From NCBI GenBank assembly GCA_949825025.1, contig OX463783.1:11691628-11755627 (forward strand): a DNA stretch of 64,000 nt, read 5' to 3'. Below, in pieces: positions 47,254-58,122 of the stretch (positions within the stretch are counted from its first letter, which is position 1; each line of letters begins with the position of its first letter). This DNA is from Siphlonurus alternatus. Taxonomy: Eukaryota > Arthropoda > Insecta > Ephemeroptera > Siphlonuridae. The position numbers and the translations under genes were made by a program. Below the pieces are notes generated by a model. The model was given only the letters and a program-made list of their open reading frames with translations, searched no databases and was not told the origin of the DNA.

Positions 47254-47436
47254 TACCACCAAGATCTGCACCGACGGCGGCTCTAGGCAGGCTCACGCCC
47301 AGACCCTTCAGCGCTCACCGTCGCGACCCTCCTACTCACCGGGGCTTCGCAACGAACAGCCGAAGTCACCCGCCTTCTGCCACCGGAGGCCTCTGGTATT
47401 GGCACAACGCTTCAGCACCATCCATCTTCAGGGCTA
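47254..47436 (-). pseudogene. 28S rRNA fragment, antisense
   Basis: On the minus strand it reads AGCCCTGAAGATGGATGG, through GGCGGGTGACTTCGGCTG and GAGTAGGAGGGTCGCGAC, to GGTGCAGATCTTGGTGGTA. This is a familiar stretch of the large-subunit rRNA, upstream of the GTAGTAGCAAATATTC region. Only 183 bp is present and the flanks are AT-rich and unrelated, so it is a dispersed fragment and not an rDNA unit. The GC-rich variable part is arthropod-like. The 87-codon plus-strand frame is its antisense and is not a gene. Confidence 0.9.
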
Positions 47437-48828
47437 GTATTTTCAGCTAAATTGGAAAACCAGACAGCTCAATATAATTTCACTCGCTTAACGTAGTAGA
47501 AAGCTCTTTGTAATTGCTTAAATACATTATTCTATATATGAGAGATCGAGAGCATGACTAATATTTATATGTCAACATTGCTCTGCTTATCCCTATAAAG
47601 AAAAAATGTTAAAATTGATAACAAATCTGAATGAAAATTAACGTTGCCACCTCTTGCCTCAATGAGAAATAAAGACATTTTCTAATTTCATCTCTGTACA
47701 ATACTTCTTGCATAACCGCAGACCACCAAAGTATTTGTTAAATATTAATAAAAATTTGGCACGATTTTGACCTAGACACGTATAGAGTAACAAATTAATA
47801 TGAGTTCAATGTAGTAGAGTATTTTTTTTTTATATAAATATGACATCATACAATAAGAAGTAATGTTTATTATAAATTCACATTTCGTGACAATCTAAAA
47901 CACACCTTGATCGCAGTTACTCGTCCTATACTATAACCCAAAGTATGGAGAACTACATAAGTTTATATTTTTATTAATGAATTATATAAATATTTTATAT
48001 AATAGTAGTTTTTATAATGTTTGGATGAAGTATAACAATGAGCAATGAGTCGTTGAGTGTATTTTCGCGACTTGAATTACTAATAAGTAAAAACAGAAGG
48101 CAGGTAGAGTATATATTATACAATTGTCTGTCCAAATGGCCCGACCTTTGATGATGACAACAAGATCCTTGTTTTGTCATACATCTGCCAGATTATTTAT
48201 AATATAACCAACAGGGACATTCATATATGTACAATAACGTGCAAACAAAATTAGAAAAAAAAGGGAGAGTTGACATTTTGAGATTTTATCAAATAATGCA
48301 ATTAAAAAATTAATACGCAATACGACTAAAATATTTTTCTACTGGCTTTGATGGTAAAGAAGTATATAACATAATAGTTTTGTGATTATTGAAATTTGCA
48401 TTTTAAGAGAATTGATTGTACATTGTTACATAATCCTTATTTCTAAATAAAGAAAATTATTTGTTTATTAAAATGCGTTATTTTTTTAATTGCAAATACT
48501 ATATTGTATGCCTGGATATAATTTTCAAACATTAGTAATTAGCAAATATTTCATACAGATATTGCATAAAATAGTAAATAATATGCATATAATTTGAATA
48601 TACTAAATATAATAAATAATTTCACTAAATCACCATTTGAAAAAATCACTTGAAGAATTAAAAATTAAGCTCTTACTTAATAGAAAAAAATATAATTTAT
48701 TTCTCATTTATAAATAACAAATATATTATCATTTTACGTTGTTCGTTGTTCATTCACAAATACACACTTACAATGCATTTTCTACTGTCAATGTCAAAAA
48801 CATATATTCTTCACTTTTCAAACTTTAT

Positions 48829-48831
<3 letters not shown>
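47437..48831. other. AT-rich background
   Basis: Nothing recognised. Confidence 0.5.

Positions 48832-48914
<83 letters not shown>
48832..48914. repeat. (TA)n microsatellite
   Basis: 83 bp of uninterrupted TA. Confidence 0.98.
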
Positions 48915-48915
<1 letters not shown>

Positions 48916-49029
48916 TGTATTTTTTAACACTAGTAGCCAAAATGAGAAGTTTATACTATATGAAATTAAAAAAAGAATACACTTGTTATTACATCCTTTA
49001 CATGTTATTCAAAGACATACATTTTAGAC

Positions 49030-49220
49030 TTGGATAGTAGTTAAGTGACGGGAATTCAATACAGTAATGATGACAATGGGCAGCATGTAAGAGGGAGCAG
49101 TTAGAGAAGCAAAGCAAGTAGAGTGCCAGTAAGCAGTCTACAGAATTATATACAGTATGTAAGTACATGCTGAGGAGACTATGGCGGAATATCTTGGGTG
49201 CATATAAATATTCCAACTTA
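49030..49220. other. non-repetitive island, possible conserved non-coding element
   Basis: Mixed composition (GGGAATTCAATACAG, TGGGCAGCATGTAAGAGGG, GGAGACTATGGCGGAATATC). Single copy, no plausible frame. Confidence 0.25.
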
Positions 49221-49499
49221 GCAGCAGTTACTTACCAAGGTACTTTAAAAAAAGGTACATCAGATATTACCAGGTGTGGTTTGAATGCTAAATTTTTATT
49301 GAAAATATGAGGCGCTTGCATGTGACGTCAGAGTCTCAACGGTTGTTGGTGTATAGGACAAAACTTTAAAAAAATTATTTAGAAATATACAAAAAAACAA
49401 TCAAAATCAAAATCCTGAGGCGAGTTAAAGTTTGTACATTAAATTTTGTTCACCTCTCATTTTTATTTTCATTGAAAATATTTTGTAATAAGATCTGTA

Positions 49500-49605
49500 T
49501 GCAGAATTCCACTCCACCAACATGGCGGCCTGCGCGCGCATGTTTTCTCTCATCTCCTGTAAAGTAGACTGATTGCGTTGCTCATGCAACCACCTTATTA
49601 ACATT
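49500..49605. promoter_or_regulatory. GC-rich patch with YY1-like ATGGCGGC
   Basis: CCAACATGGCGGCCTGCG, then CGCGCATG, lies in AT-rich DNA. ATGGCGGC at 49522-49529 is a YY1-type promoter word and the adjacent GCGCGCATG is NRF1-like. An ATG there opens MAACARMFSLISCKVD before a stop, with GTAAAG just upstream of it as a possible donor. Could be a small promoter/first exon or an old repeat; unproven. Confidence 0.25.
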
Positions 49606-50034
49606 TTTTTTTAAATAAACTGTATTTCTGAGGGCATGTGTTAATTATAAACAAAATCAATCAATAAAAACGATAAATTTTTCAATTAAGTACTTTTTTA
49701 TCAGAATTATTTTTAGTCTGTTCGTGCACATGGTTTTCCAAAATTTATTATTTTGGTATTTTCTTCTTTTTTACCCATTTTTACTTTTGCATGCTTTCTT
49801 ATCATTCTTCTATTTAGATAAATAACCCTGCACATTCCAAGAGACAGTAAGATGTATAAAGTATTAATCTAGATGCCTACATTACAGACTATAATATATT
49901 TACATGGTACACCCGGTGTAATAAAACCAGTTCATTTTGATGGAATCCATGTTATGCTCCTTTAAACGCAGAGCTAATATGTTGAGGATTACTATAACAT
50001 TTCTTTAACATCATCTCTCATAAATACTAATATG
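49606..50034. other. AT-rich background
   Basis: Nothing recognised. Confidence 0.5.
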
Positions 50035-50479
50035 AACACTTCGGGACATTAAGAATGCTATGTTTTATCTGTTTGTGGGTATTCATGCAGTTATAGAGGG
50101 TTGAGAAGTTGAACTTTTGGGGATGCATAAACTTCTTACTTATTAAATAGAGGCTTCAAGTGTTCAAATTTCTCCATAAGTCACCTTGTTAAAAAATTTG
50201 AACTTTTTCTCAGTAACTATTAAGTCTATTACTATTAATTTGAAACCATCTCCTACCCCCTTATTTAGGGGTCTTCTGATAATGAATCTTGAACTTATTT
50301 TCTTCTATTTTTTTTAATGCCAAAAAAGCAATTTTGAAGTTTTTTTACATAGGTTTGGATAGGACGGTGGGAACACCACAAAATCAGCTGACTTGAAGTC
50401 TCTATACATTTATTTGTCTCTTTGAGATGAACTAAAGAAAAATATACAGGGGTAATGTTTATGCTATACTGAAGTGTAT
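50035..50479 (+). mobile_element. family A MITE with an internal insertion
   Basis: AACACTTCGGGACATTAAG and GTTTGTGGGTATTCATGCAG at the left; TTGTCTCTTTGAGATGAAC and GGGGTAATGTTTATGC, ending CTGAAGTGTAT, at the right. About 240 bp of unrelated sequence lies between (roughly 50150-50400). Its edges could not be fixed. Confidence 0.65.
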
Positions 50480-50659
50480 ATTTTTAAATTACGTGTTTGA
50501 AAATAAATTAAAACGCACAAGATTTACATTTTTTTAATTAATTATTTGAAAAATATACCTTTTTATAAATTTTATTCCTAATATATTTAAAAACTGCTTC
50601 ATTTTCTTTATTTTTAACTATATATGTTGATTTAAGTTTTTTTTTTTTTTTTTTAGACA

Positions 50660-50870
50660 CAGTTTCTCATTTGCATAAATTAGTACTGTGAATTAATTCC
50701 TCCACCTACACGACCATACTACCTTTCTGTTTAACATTACTATGGTCAGAGTGGACAAAGTCATGTGTCTCTTCCACCCACTCTTTGGTATAATATGGCT
50801 AGCCACAGAGTCACATACAGGTACAAAACCGGATCTGAAAAATCAGCATCAGCACGTGCGATATTATTAT
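50660..50870. other. non-repetitive island with octamer site
   Basis: ATTTGCAT at 50669-50676, then mixed composition to about 50860. An ATG at 50742 opens MVRVDKVMCLFHPLFGIIWL and runs to ACAG followed by GTACAA, a possible donor. No family recognised. A conserved non-coding element is the likelier reading. Confidence 0.28.
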
Positions 50871-51832
50871 AATATAAAAAAAAAGAACGTCGAAACATTT
50901 TATCGAAATATTTCTCTTTGTGTATAAAAGTGGTGCGAAGTATCTCACCATACTAAAAGTTAAATATCTAAGAACTTTTGCTTGTTATAAGTACACCCAC
51001 TGACAACAAAATATAGACTTTTTTAAGATAAGTATTACGTCTTTTTTTATATATAAAACCAATTTTATTAATCACAAATTCGTAAAACATGCTAATATCA
51101 ATGAATTTTAGTTCGAAACTGATTGTTGAATTTGTAAGTTATGTAAAATAAGTTTAAGTCTAGTTTTTTATGTCCTTAGTTGTACTTTTTTCATTCGTTG
51201 TACGCTCCTAGTTGAACTATACTTATAAATTATTGTAAATGTCTTTTAAAAGTATTTATATAAAAAAAATGTATAAAATATTTTTAAGTGTTATCATACA
51301 TTTTATTTTCTTATATTGTTCAAAGTAATGTATGTATTTAAAAGAAGATAACATTATTTATAAAAGTAAGGTTTGTATGTTTTAGCATAATTGTTTGCTA
51401 AGATTAGTGAAATGCTTTGCACGATATTGTTTATCAGAATTATATAACAAAATATATACTTTGTAGTGTTTTAATATTACCTTATTTTAATACTTTTAAA
51501 CTAAATGTGTTATTTTTTATCATTAATAAAATCATCATAGATAATTTCTTGTGTATTTTTTTATAAGAATATGCCTCTTCCAATAAAATTTTTCTACGTC
51601 ATTTTAACACTAAATTTTACGAAGCAAAAATTAAAAAAATATAATAATAATTATTTTGATTTCCTTAAAATGCGCAAGTCCAGTAAAAAAGTAACAAACA
51701 CAACAAATACACAAACATAATTAGAAAAGTAACATATCCTTTTAATTAATTTCATACCAAATATTGATGACCAACAGTGGAAATTTTTTCCGTGTGAATT
51801 TGAAAATTGACAACCTTCTTTATATTTTTTTA
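50871..51832. other. AT-rich background
   Basis: Nothing recognised. Confidence 0.5.
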
Positions 51833-52080
51833 TTTCATATTTTGATAGAGGACCTAAATTTTTTTCAGATTTTTTTTGAACTTTTTTGACACCCTCAAAA
51901 TCGTGGGGAAAGACACCGATGTGACGTCAAAGTTATGCCCTATAAGGATTGCATGCTAAATATTTGCAAGACTATGACGTCACAACGTTTTGCAGTACAA
52001 TTTTAAAAGTATTTGAGGATTCATAAAAATATATAAAAACAATTGACAATACATAACTCGAGGTCCTCTATCCAAGTATA
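51833..52080. mobile_element. family E MITE, full-length reference copy
   Basis: TTTGATAGAGGACCTAAAT at the left is mirrored by ATAACTCGAGGTCCTCTATC at the right. The inner arms carry TGACGTCA at 51922-51929 and 51975-51982. 248 bp, no coding capacity. Confidence 0.88.
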
Positions 52081-52499
52081 CAATAAAAAATCGAGTATTT
52101 TGTAAATACCATATCAAGCTAATATTCATTCAGATTCAGCTTTAGCTTTTCCCATTTTTAAGTTAAATAATAAAACATTTTCTAGAATTAAAATATTTTA
52201 ACATGATAAATGAAATAATAAGTGACGATATGTGCTCGTCCAAAAGACAACATTATATTAAAGATCACGAAATTATAAATTGCTTGAAAATTACATGCAT
52301 CGAATACTAGCGACATGATTGTCAGGTGTTTGAACTACAAAAATATTGTTCCACTTTTTTATATATAAAGTGACACATCTTTTACGATCTTTTTATGCGT
52401 AAGAATTTTTATTACATAAATTTAATTACTTTATATATATATGAACCAGCAATAAAAATAAGATAGAAATGTGTTGATATTTTTTTGATAATAATTAAA
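52081..52499. other. AT-rich background
   Basis: Nothing recognised. Confidence 0.5.
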
Positions 52500-52625
52500 A
52501 TGACAGTCACGGAGTACAATACTGTTATATTAAATGGAGAACGTGTCACCTTGACATTGCTAGCTTATCTCAGATCGACAACACCTTGTGACCCTGACGA
52601 AGAGAGTTCGTAGCAATCATCGAGT
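52500..52625. other. non-repetitive patch
   Basis: Mixed composition (GACAGTCACGGAGTACAATA, CAACACCTTGTGACCCTGAC). Single copy, function unknown. Confidence 0.22.
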
Positions 52626-52652
52626 TAATCCGGGAGTTTATTGGAAGATATC

Positions 52653-52775
52653 ATTTATAGAAATAGTGGCAAATTAAAAGAACACTGCAAATTCATCGTT
52701 CAACATTATAAATTTATAGAAATAGTGGCAAATACAAATGAAAAGAATATTGCAAATTCATCCTTCAATATTAAC
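52653..52775 (+). repeat. diverged tandem duplication, about 60 bp twice
   Basis: ATTTATAGAAATAGTGGCAA at 52653 and 52712 begins two units. Both continue with GCAAATTCATC then TTCAA. They differ by small gaps. Confidence 0.8.
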
Positions 52776-52820
52776 ATTGGTGATATATTAAAGCCAATAT
52801 TAGACGATTCATTTTTTTTT

Positions 52821-52935
52821 TAATTATTGCATACAATTTTTCCTTGCAAGAAAAATTGAACTTCGTTTGTTTGTATATAGTGATGAAATTTTCTTGTAAT
52901 GAAAAAAGGTATATGCAAAATTGTATCGTGTAATA
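52821..52935. mobile_element. foldback MITE, family H
   Basis: TTGCATACAATTTTTCCTTG at the left and GCAAAATTGTATCGTGTAAT at the right. Matches the copy at 31752. The left outer end is shortened. Confidence 0.72.
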
Positions 52936-54294
52936 CAGGCAAAGAATTAATGTAATTTTTGAAATATTAATTCCTTAACACGCGAGGCTTAAAGGAGGAA
53001 TTGGTACAGAGTTAGTGAACCATGGATATTAATTGTAATTATTAAAGTATATTTCAGTTTTTTGGATAAAGATTGAAAAAGAAAGTTAAGTTTTAAGTAG
53101 AATAATGCGTTAAAATAGAAATTACTTACAAGTTAGATATATATTACTTTATTCCTATAAAAATATGCAATCAGTTTTTATTGTAAATTTTAAAAGAATC
53201 TTAATCGACACACAAAAATTGGTATAATATTATACTCGAAACTCGAATCTAAATAATAACATCGTGGGTGTATGACTACTGGTCTATTCTTATAAACAAA
53301 TTGAAGAAGACGATTAGATTATTCAAGAACGTTAATAAAAAAAATAAAAAAAACATTTTTGTTGAGATTTCAGGTAAAATAAACGATTTTATTTATAAAT
53401 AAAATAAAGCATTTTTGTTTTAAGCAAAGTTCAAATAACAAGCTACAAAGATTAATATTTACAATGATACAATTTTATTCAGACAACATTATTTTATACA
53501 AACATATATTAAAAATTCGCAAACGAAAGTATTTATTCAATGTCAAAAAAAGTAACATTCAAAACTGAATTGTAATTATTATATCTTACTGTACATACAT
53601 AAAATTTACACTGTAGTTACATTTTAAAAACAACAGAAATGTGTTTTTAAATATATTGTAATAAATCTACTAAAGTATTATCAGTTGTATTTTACATTTG
53701 AATCTTATTGCACGAATAAAAAAAGGTTAAAGAATTTTGCTCTTGAATTTATTCCTCTCGTTTTTTTTTGTGTGTGTTTTATTTTGTCTGTTGAAGCATG
53801 TTACTGTTGATGTTTAGCCTTGGTTTTATCGCCGTGAGACTGCTAAAAATTAATCACCTAATTGAAGGACCACTAATAGGGAAATTGCCAAAAGAGATCC
53901 TATATATACAAAGCTCGTTTTACAGGTTTTTTTATTCTCACTTCTTTTTATTTAGTTATGTTCGAAATCAAGTTAAAATACCCTACACTAAAATTTTATA
54001 TATAATAGTTTTAATATGTGTTAAATAGTTATATTTATTTCAAGAAATGAACCATCTAATTTTATAACCAGCAAGCTCCATCATTATTTCAGTTATTTTC
54101 CTTGAAAATAACTTTTATTGCAAAAAATGTATTATTAAATTTGAAACTAGATGACTCAAATTCTTCGGAAGAAATTTTGTGTTACTGATTTACATAGGAT
54201 TTTATATTTAAATTATTTAATTAATAATTAATTTTTAATATTTTTAAATCAAATATTAAGGGTGGATAACTTTTAATGAAGATATTCAAACTAA
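52936..54294. other. AT-rich background
   Basis: A 76-codon frame from 53798 (MLLLMFSLGFIAVRLLKINH...) has no recognised family and is not called. The rest is featureless. Confidence 0.4.
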
Positions 54295-54440
54295 AAACAA
54301 ATGTCCATTCCCCAAAACAACGTCAACATGGACAGCTATAAGGAGGTTAAGTGGGGTGACATTGAATTAGACTGGCGATAACCGCGGTTAGCGAAAAAGC
54401 TGGATAACTTTCTGAATAACTCTTTCTTGAACCGCATCCT
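54295..54440. promoter_or_regulatory. non-repetitive island with a RUNX-like palindrome
   Basis: AACCGCGGTT at 54380-54389 is a perfect palindrome inside the near-mirrored CGATAACCGCGGTTAGCG. The surroundings are mixed in composition and single copy. RUNX-type binding is a motif inference. Confidence 0.3.
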
Positions 54441-54699
54441 AATGAGAAGTAATTTGATAATCAAAATAAGTTTATAAAAAAATTGATGACCGCATAAATT
54501 TTACAAAAAAATGTCAATTAATATTTCAAACTTCTTTTTCATCAGTATTGCGTGCTTAAGATTGTCACAAAAATATAACAAAAAATATTTAATTGCAGTG
54601 TTTGCATAATTATATTAAAAAAAGGCCAACGATTATACATGCAGTTAAAGGTACTACATGTTAATGAGTGCAGTAATTATCTCACAGTTTAATTGTTGC

Positions 54700-54800
54700 T
54701 CGTGTACAGAGATATGTATCGAGGTAATTGCTCGGCTTGGTGTCACGTGACGTGAGGAAAATATAATAGACAGGGAGGTAGTACATGATACATATACACT
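54700..54800. promoter_or_regulatory. E-box palindrome GTCACGTGAC
   Basis: GTCACGTGAC at 54742-54751 is a full 10-bp palindrome of the type bound by MITF/TFEB-class bHLH-ZIP factors, with a second ACGTGA half just after it. Whether it is used cannot be told. Confidence 0.3.
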
Positions 54801-54839
54801 AGCTGTCATTTTAATTTAAGAAATGATCGGAGATGATCG

Positions 54840-54945
54840 GAAGTATTCGTCTTGTATTAGGTCAATCAGATTCTTCGTTGCAAACTGACAACCAATGACT
54901 GAAGACGTTACAAACAAGATGAAAATCTAATTACATTTGACGTGC
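54840..54945 (+). repeat. family L dispersed repeat
   Basis: AGGTCAATCAGATTC, GTTGCAAACTGACAACCAAT, GACTGAAGACGTTAC and AAAATCTAATTACATTTGAC align with 9432, 20110 and 62340. Confidence 0.7.
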
Positions 54946-55305
54946 AGTATAGAGTTTTCAAAGGCATTTCAGGAGCAAAATGCAGCCTGCACTACAGTCT
55001 AATATCACAGTACGTAAAATGAATACACTTCCTACCTCTAAAATACCTGCCACAGTTGAAATATAGATTAGAATTTAGAATTTGCTCCTGTCTACATCTT
55101 GCAACTACATCTACAACTAAAATCTACTTTTCTTGTGCGATATAAATTAATACACAATAGGGTAGTTTGAGGGGATGATCTTGTTGTAATAATGATGCTA
55201 AAATGAGCTTTATTTTAATATATTGATTTACAGTTTACAGATCATAATTGCGCTCACCTGAAATAGTAAATAGCTAATTATTCCGGACGAGGGACGATAT
55301 CACGT

Positions 55306-55520
55306 TTAAGGTGGATTCACATGGCGATTTTTACCATGCGACGTGACGCGAATAATGCGCACTTGCTGTAACATCCATTGGCGGCAATATTGGGCGATTA
55401 AAATAAAAAGAGCATCGTAATTAACACGATTACCGGTGAATTCGCCGCCGCATAGGATTTCACAGCTTTTACGTCAAAATCGCGTCGCATTGCCGTTGTC
55501 ACCATCTGAATCTGCCTTAA
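55306..55520 (-). mobile_element. TTAA-flanked MITE, family O, copy 1
   Basis: TTAAGGTGGATTCACATGGC at the left and CATCTGAATCTGCCTTAA at the right. The interior is GC-rich and holds GCGAATAATGCGCACTTGCT. 215 bp. Its partner at 56406 has the opposite orientation. Confidence 0.87.
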
Positions 55521-55559
55521 TTAGATCTACATTAAGGAGAACTGATACCATTATTTTGT

Positions 55560-55805
55560 AATGGTGACATTTGTAATATCTTGAAGTGCATGTACCTGTT
55601 TCATCTAACCACCTTGTACATCACACGCAAGTGGTATCGTGTTGGTGTAGGGGAGGGTACACTATACGAGAATATTATTACAAAGCTGCCAAGTGCATTA
55701 CCAGCTTGCATGGTGCAATTATTTGCGGTAAACTCTCACATTGTATATGCAATCCGTGCACTTAATGATATGCTTCTAGCAGGAAGTAATCTTTTTTATT
55801 ATTTA
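55560..55805. other. non-repetitive island, possible conserved non-coding element
   Basis: Mixed composition (ACCACCTTGTACATCACACG, GCTTGCATGGTGCAATTATT, TGTATATGCAATCCGTGCAC) with POU-like ATGCAAT and TTGCAT words. The 76-codon frame from 55581 is not recognised. Confidence 0.3.
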
Positions 55806-56405
55806 GATTGACATTAAATAATAATTATCTGCAGTTAAAGTTGACCTTTTAACTTAAAAAGCATGATTTACATTATACTTTATAAGGTAAATAGATTATA
55901 ATTACTTATATATAAGAATAATTTATTTTCTGATTAATCATAATTAATTGTAATTATTATAAAGTATGACGTACAGTTTATAATTATAAGAGATTGTTTA
56001 TAAATTACATAATAATCTTCCTAGAAATAATGTTAATTATTGTTTTACTGTAATTAAATGTTACTATGCTTGATTTTAATTTTAAATTAATTATAGTAAA
56101 TACAAATTTTGTAATTTTACGATTTACGTGATCTATGTTGTAAAGTTATGCGATGATCAAAATGAATTTCAGTTAAATATTGTGTACGTCTTACTTTAAG
56201 ACCATATTCATATTACACACTTTTCAGATAATTATTACCTACATCATCAATTCGAGGCAGAATTTAGTACGTTTTTTACCTTTTTTACAAGCCAAAAGTC
56301 TTGAATTTAAATCTCATGTGCATAATTATGCTGCAAATTCAATAAGCATTGCCCTTAGTAAGTTATATCTCCCCCCCTCTCCCCGTCTTAATTATACATT
56401 TGAAT
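55806..56405. other. AT-rich background
   Basis: Nothing recognised. Confidence 0.5.
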
Positions 56406-56631
56406 TTAAGGCGGATTCAGATGGCGACAACGACGATGCGACGCGATTTTGTCACACAAGCTGTGAAATCTTATGCAGCGAGCGAATTCACCAGGTTGAG
56501 GCAGCGAAATCGCGTTAATTGCGATGCTCTTTTTTTTAAACGCCAAATATGGCCGCCAATAGATGTCACAGCAAGTGCGCATTATTCGCATCGCGTCGCA
56601 TGATAGAAATCGCCAAGTGAATCCGCCTTAA
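56406..56631 (+). mobile_element. TTAA-flanked MITE, family O, copy 2
   Basis: TTAAGGCGGATTCAGATGGC at the left and AGTGAATCCGCCTTAA at the right. Shares GACGCGATTTTG, CACAAGCTGTGAAATC and AAGTGCGCATTATTCGC with copy 1, inverted. 226 bp. The open frames of 84 and 112 codons across it are transposon sequence. Confidence 0.9.
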
Positions 56632-56814
56632 CAGAATTCCTGCAATATTACTTAATTAAATTATTCAATTCAATTTTTAAAATTCCACTTTTTTGTGTAA
56701 TATTTTAACTTGACATTTGCAATGGACGTGTGTTTAATAACTATTCTCAGTACTTCATTTTTTTTAATAATTCCTACAGCTTACATCCAATAGTTAATAC
56801 CCTTGGTGTCTATT

Positions 56815-57030
56815 TTATGAACAGAGTGAGGGAAAGATGGCTGTTGACCGAGCAAGTTCTAATCAGTCAAACAGAGAGAAGGGGCCATTAACACGTGCAT
56901 GCTTGTATGTATAGGAGGACCTAAGAAAGTACACCTCACCTTCTATATTTGTTCAATATACAAGCTGCAAGGATTATTATTTGTCGTCTGGAAATGTCAT
57001 CATGTGGGGAATTAGCTAAAAAGTAAACAC
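56815..57030. other. non-repetitive island, possible conserved non-coding element
   Basis: Mixed composition (GAGGGAAAGATGGCTGTTG, TCTAATCAGTCAAACAG, GGGGCCATTAACACGTGC). Single copy, no plausible frame. Confidence 0.28.
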
Positions 57031-57071
57031 TTTGAATGTAGCCATCCGTAACTAATTTGACTTTTTTATTA

Positions 57072-57315
57072 TTGAAAAATTACGTATTCAACTCACGTCT
57101 AAATCTAATATTTTTACCTCTTAAAAACATCTTATTTCCTCTTCGCTCTAATTAATAGTGAAATGGAGAAAATATTTTAAAGATTTTATGCTCAAAAAGA
57201 GAAAAAAATACATAATCTCGTCTCTTTCTCTATTTTTTTCCTCTAAAATGGTGCAAAATTAGAAGAGGAGAGAGCTTAATAGCAAATAAAAGATGAAATT
57301 TATTTCGATTTGGGC
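57072..57315 (+). repeat. dispersed repeat, family J
   Basis: Same order of words as 44601-44870, with a small gap where 44601 carries AGAGGACAAAAGACG. Confidence 0.75.
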
Positions 57316-57517
57316 AGATTTCTGCATTTCTTATTTATTTGATATGGGGTATTGCCAAGTTTGCATTTTTAATAATTTTGGTCTAAAATAAATATAATAA
57401 TATACATTATTTTGATTGAAATTTTATTTATTTTTAAATATAATTTGAAATTATATTTTCTATATCAGATAGCATTTTAAATACTTTGTAATCTGTAGAA
57501 ATGTAAATAATTTTGCA

Positions 57518-57700
57518 AAGCAGCTGCAACTCCAAATCACAGAGATACAAATTTGCAATTTTGGGAGGGGGTAAGAAGAGCACCTGTCTATCAGGTCCTC
57601 CACGTCTTCATAGACTGCGTGGCATCAAGGAGCTTACATAAGATCTCTGGTGGTATCATCCACAGAGCAAGAGTAACGTTCATGATGTCCCCAAGTGTAA
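57518..57700 (-). mobile_element. family A MITE, left end lost
   Basis: GCAACTCCAAATCACAGAG, GGGAGGGGGTAAGAAGAGC, AGACTGCGTGG, and the right terminus GATGTCCCCAAGTGTAA. Confidence 0.78.
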
Positions 57701-57721
57701 CTTAGAAGATAATACAAAGAA

Positions 57722-58122
57722 ATAGACAATAATGGTTGCATTTTTTTATTTCATAATTAAAAAACATACCTAAAATTATGCTTTTCTTGATTTTTCAGAT
57801 TGTTTGGAGTGCGGAAACTAATTAAAAAAATATATTTAAAATATCTAAATTAGGGTGGTACACCTGATGGGACAACCGTGACGTCATTTTGTCGTGCTGT
57901 AATTGGCTATTGATGACGTCACGGTAGCTGTGATGGCTATTGATGACGTCACGGTTGTCCCATCAGGTTGTACCACCCTAATTCCGATATTTTAAATATT
58001 TTTTTTTAAAATTAGTTCCCGCACTGCAAAAAATCTGAAAAAAATCAGAAAAGCATAATTACATGATTTTATGTATATTTTCTAATGATGAAATAAAAAA
58101 AATGCAGCCATTATTGTCTATT
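57722..58122. mobile_element. 401-bp palindromic element F
   Basis: AATAGACAATAATGG at the left mirrors CCATTATTGTCTATT at the right. The arms of about 165 bp carry TTAGGGTGGTACACCTGATG and its mirror. The centre has TGACGTCA at 57879, 57914 and 57944; the last two lie in a 21-bp direct repeat spaced 30 bp apart. No coding capacity. Foldback transposon by structure, single copy here. Confidence 0.88.

Noticed and set aside
47174..47437. 87-codon plus-strand frame with a less AT-biased protein
   Set aside because: From about 47254 it is the antisense of 28S rRNA.
56180..56603. Overlapping frames of 112 and 84 codons
   Set aside because: Their mixed composition comes from the GC-rich family O MITE at 56406-56631.
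57905..57955. CRISPR-like spaced repeat
   Set aside because: Only two repeat units, inside a eukaryotic foldback element.
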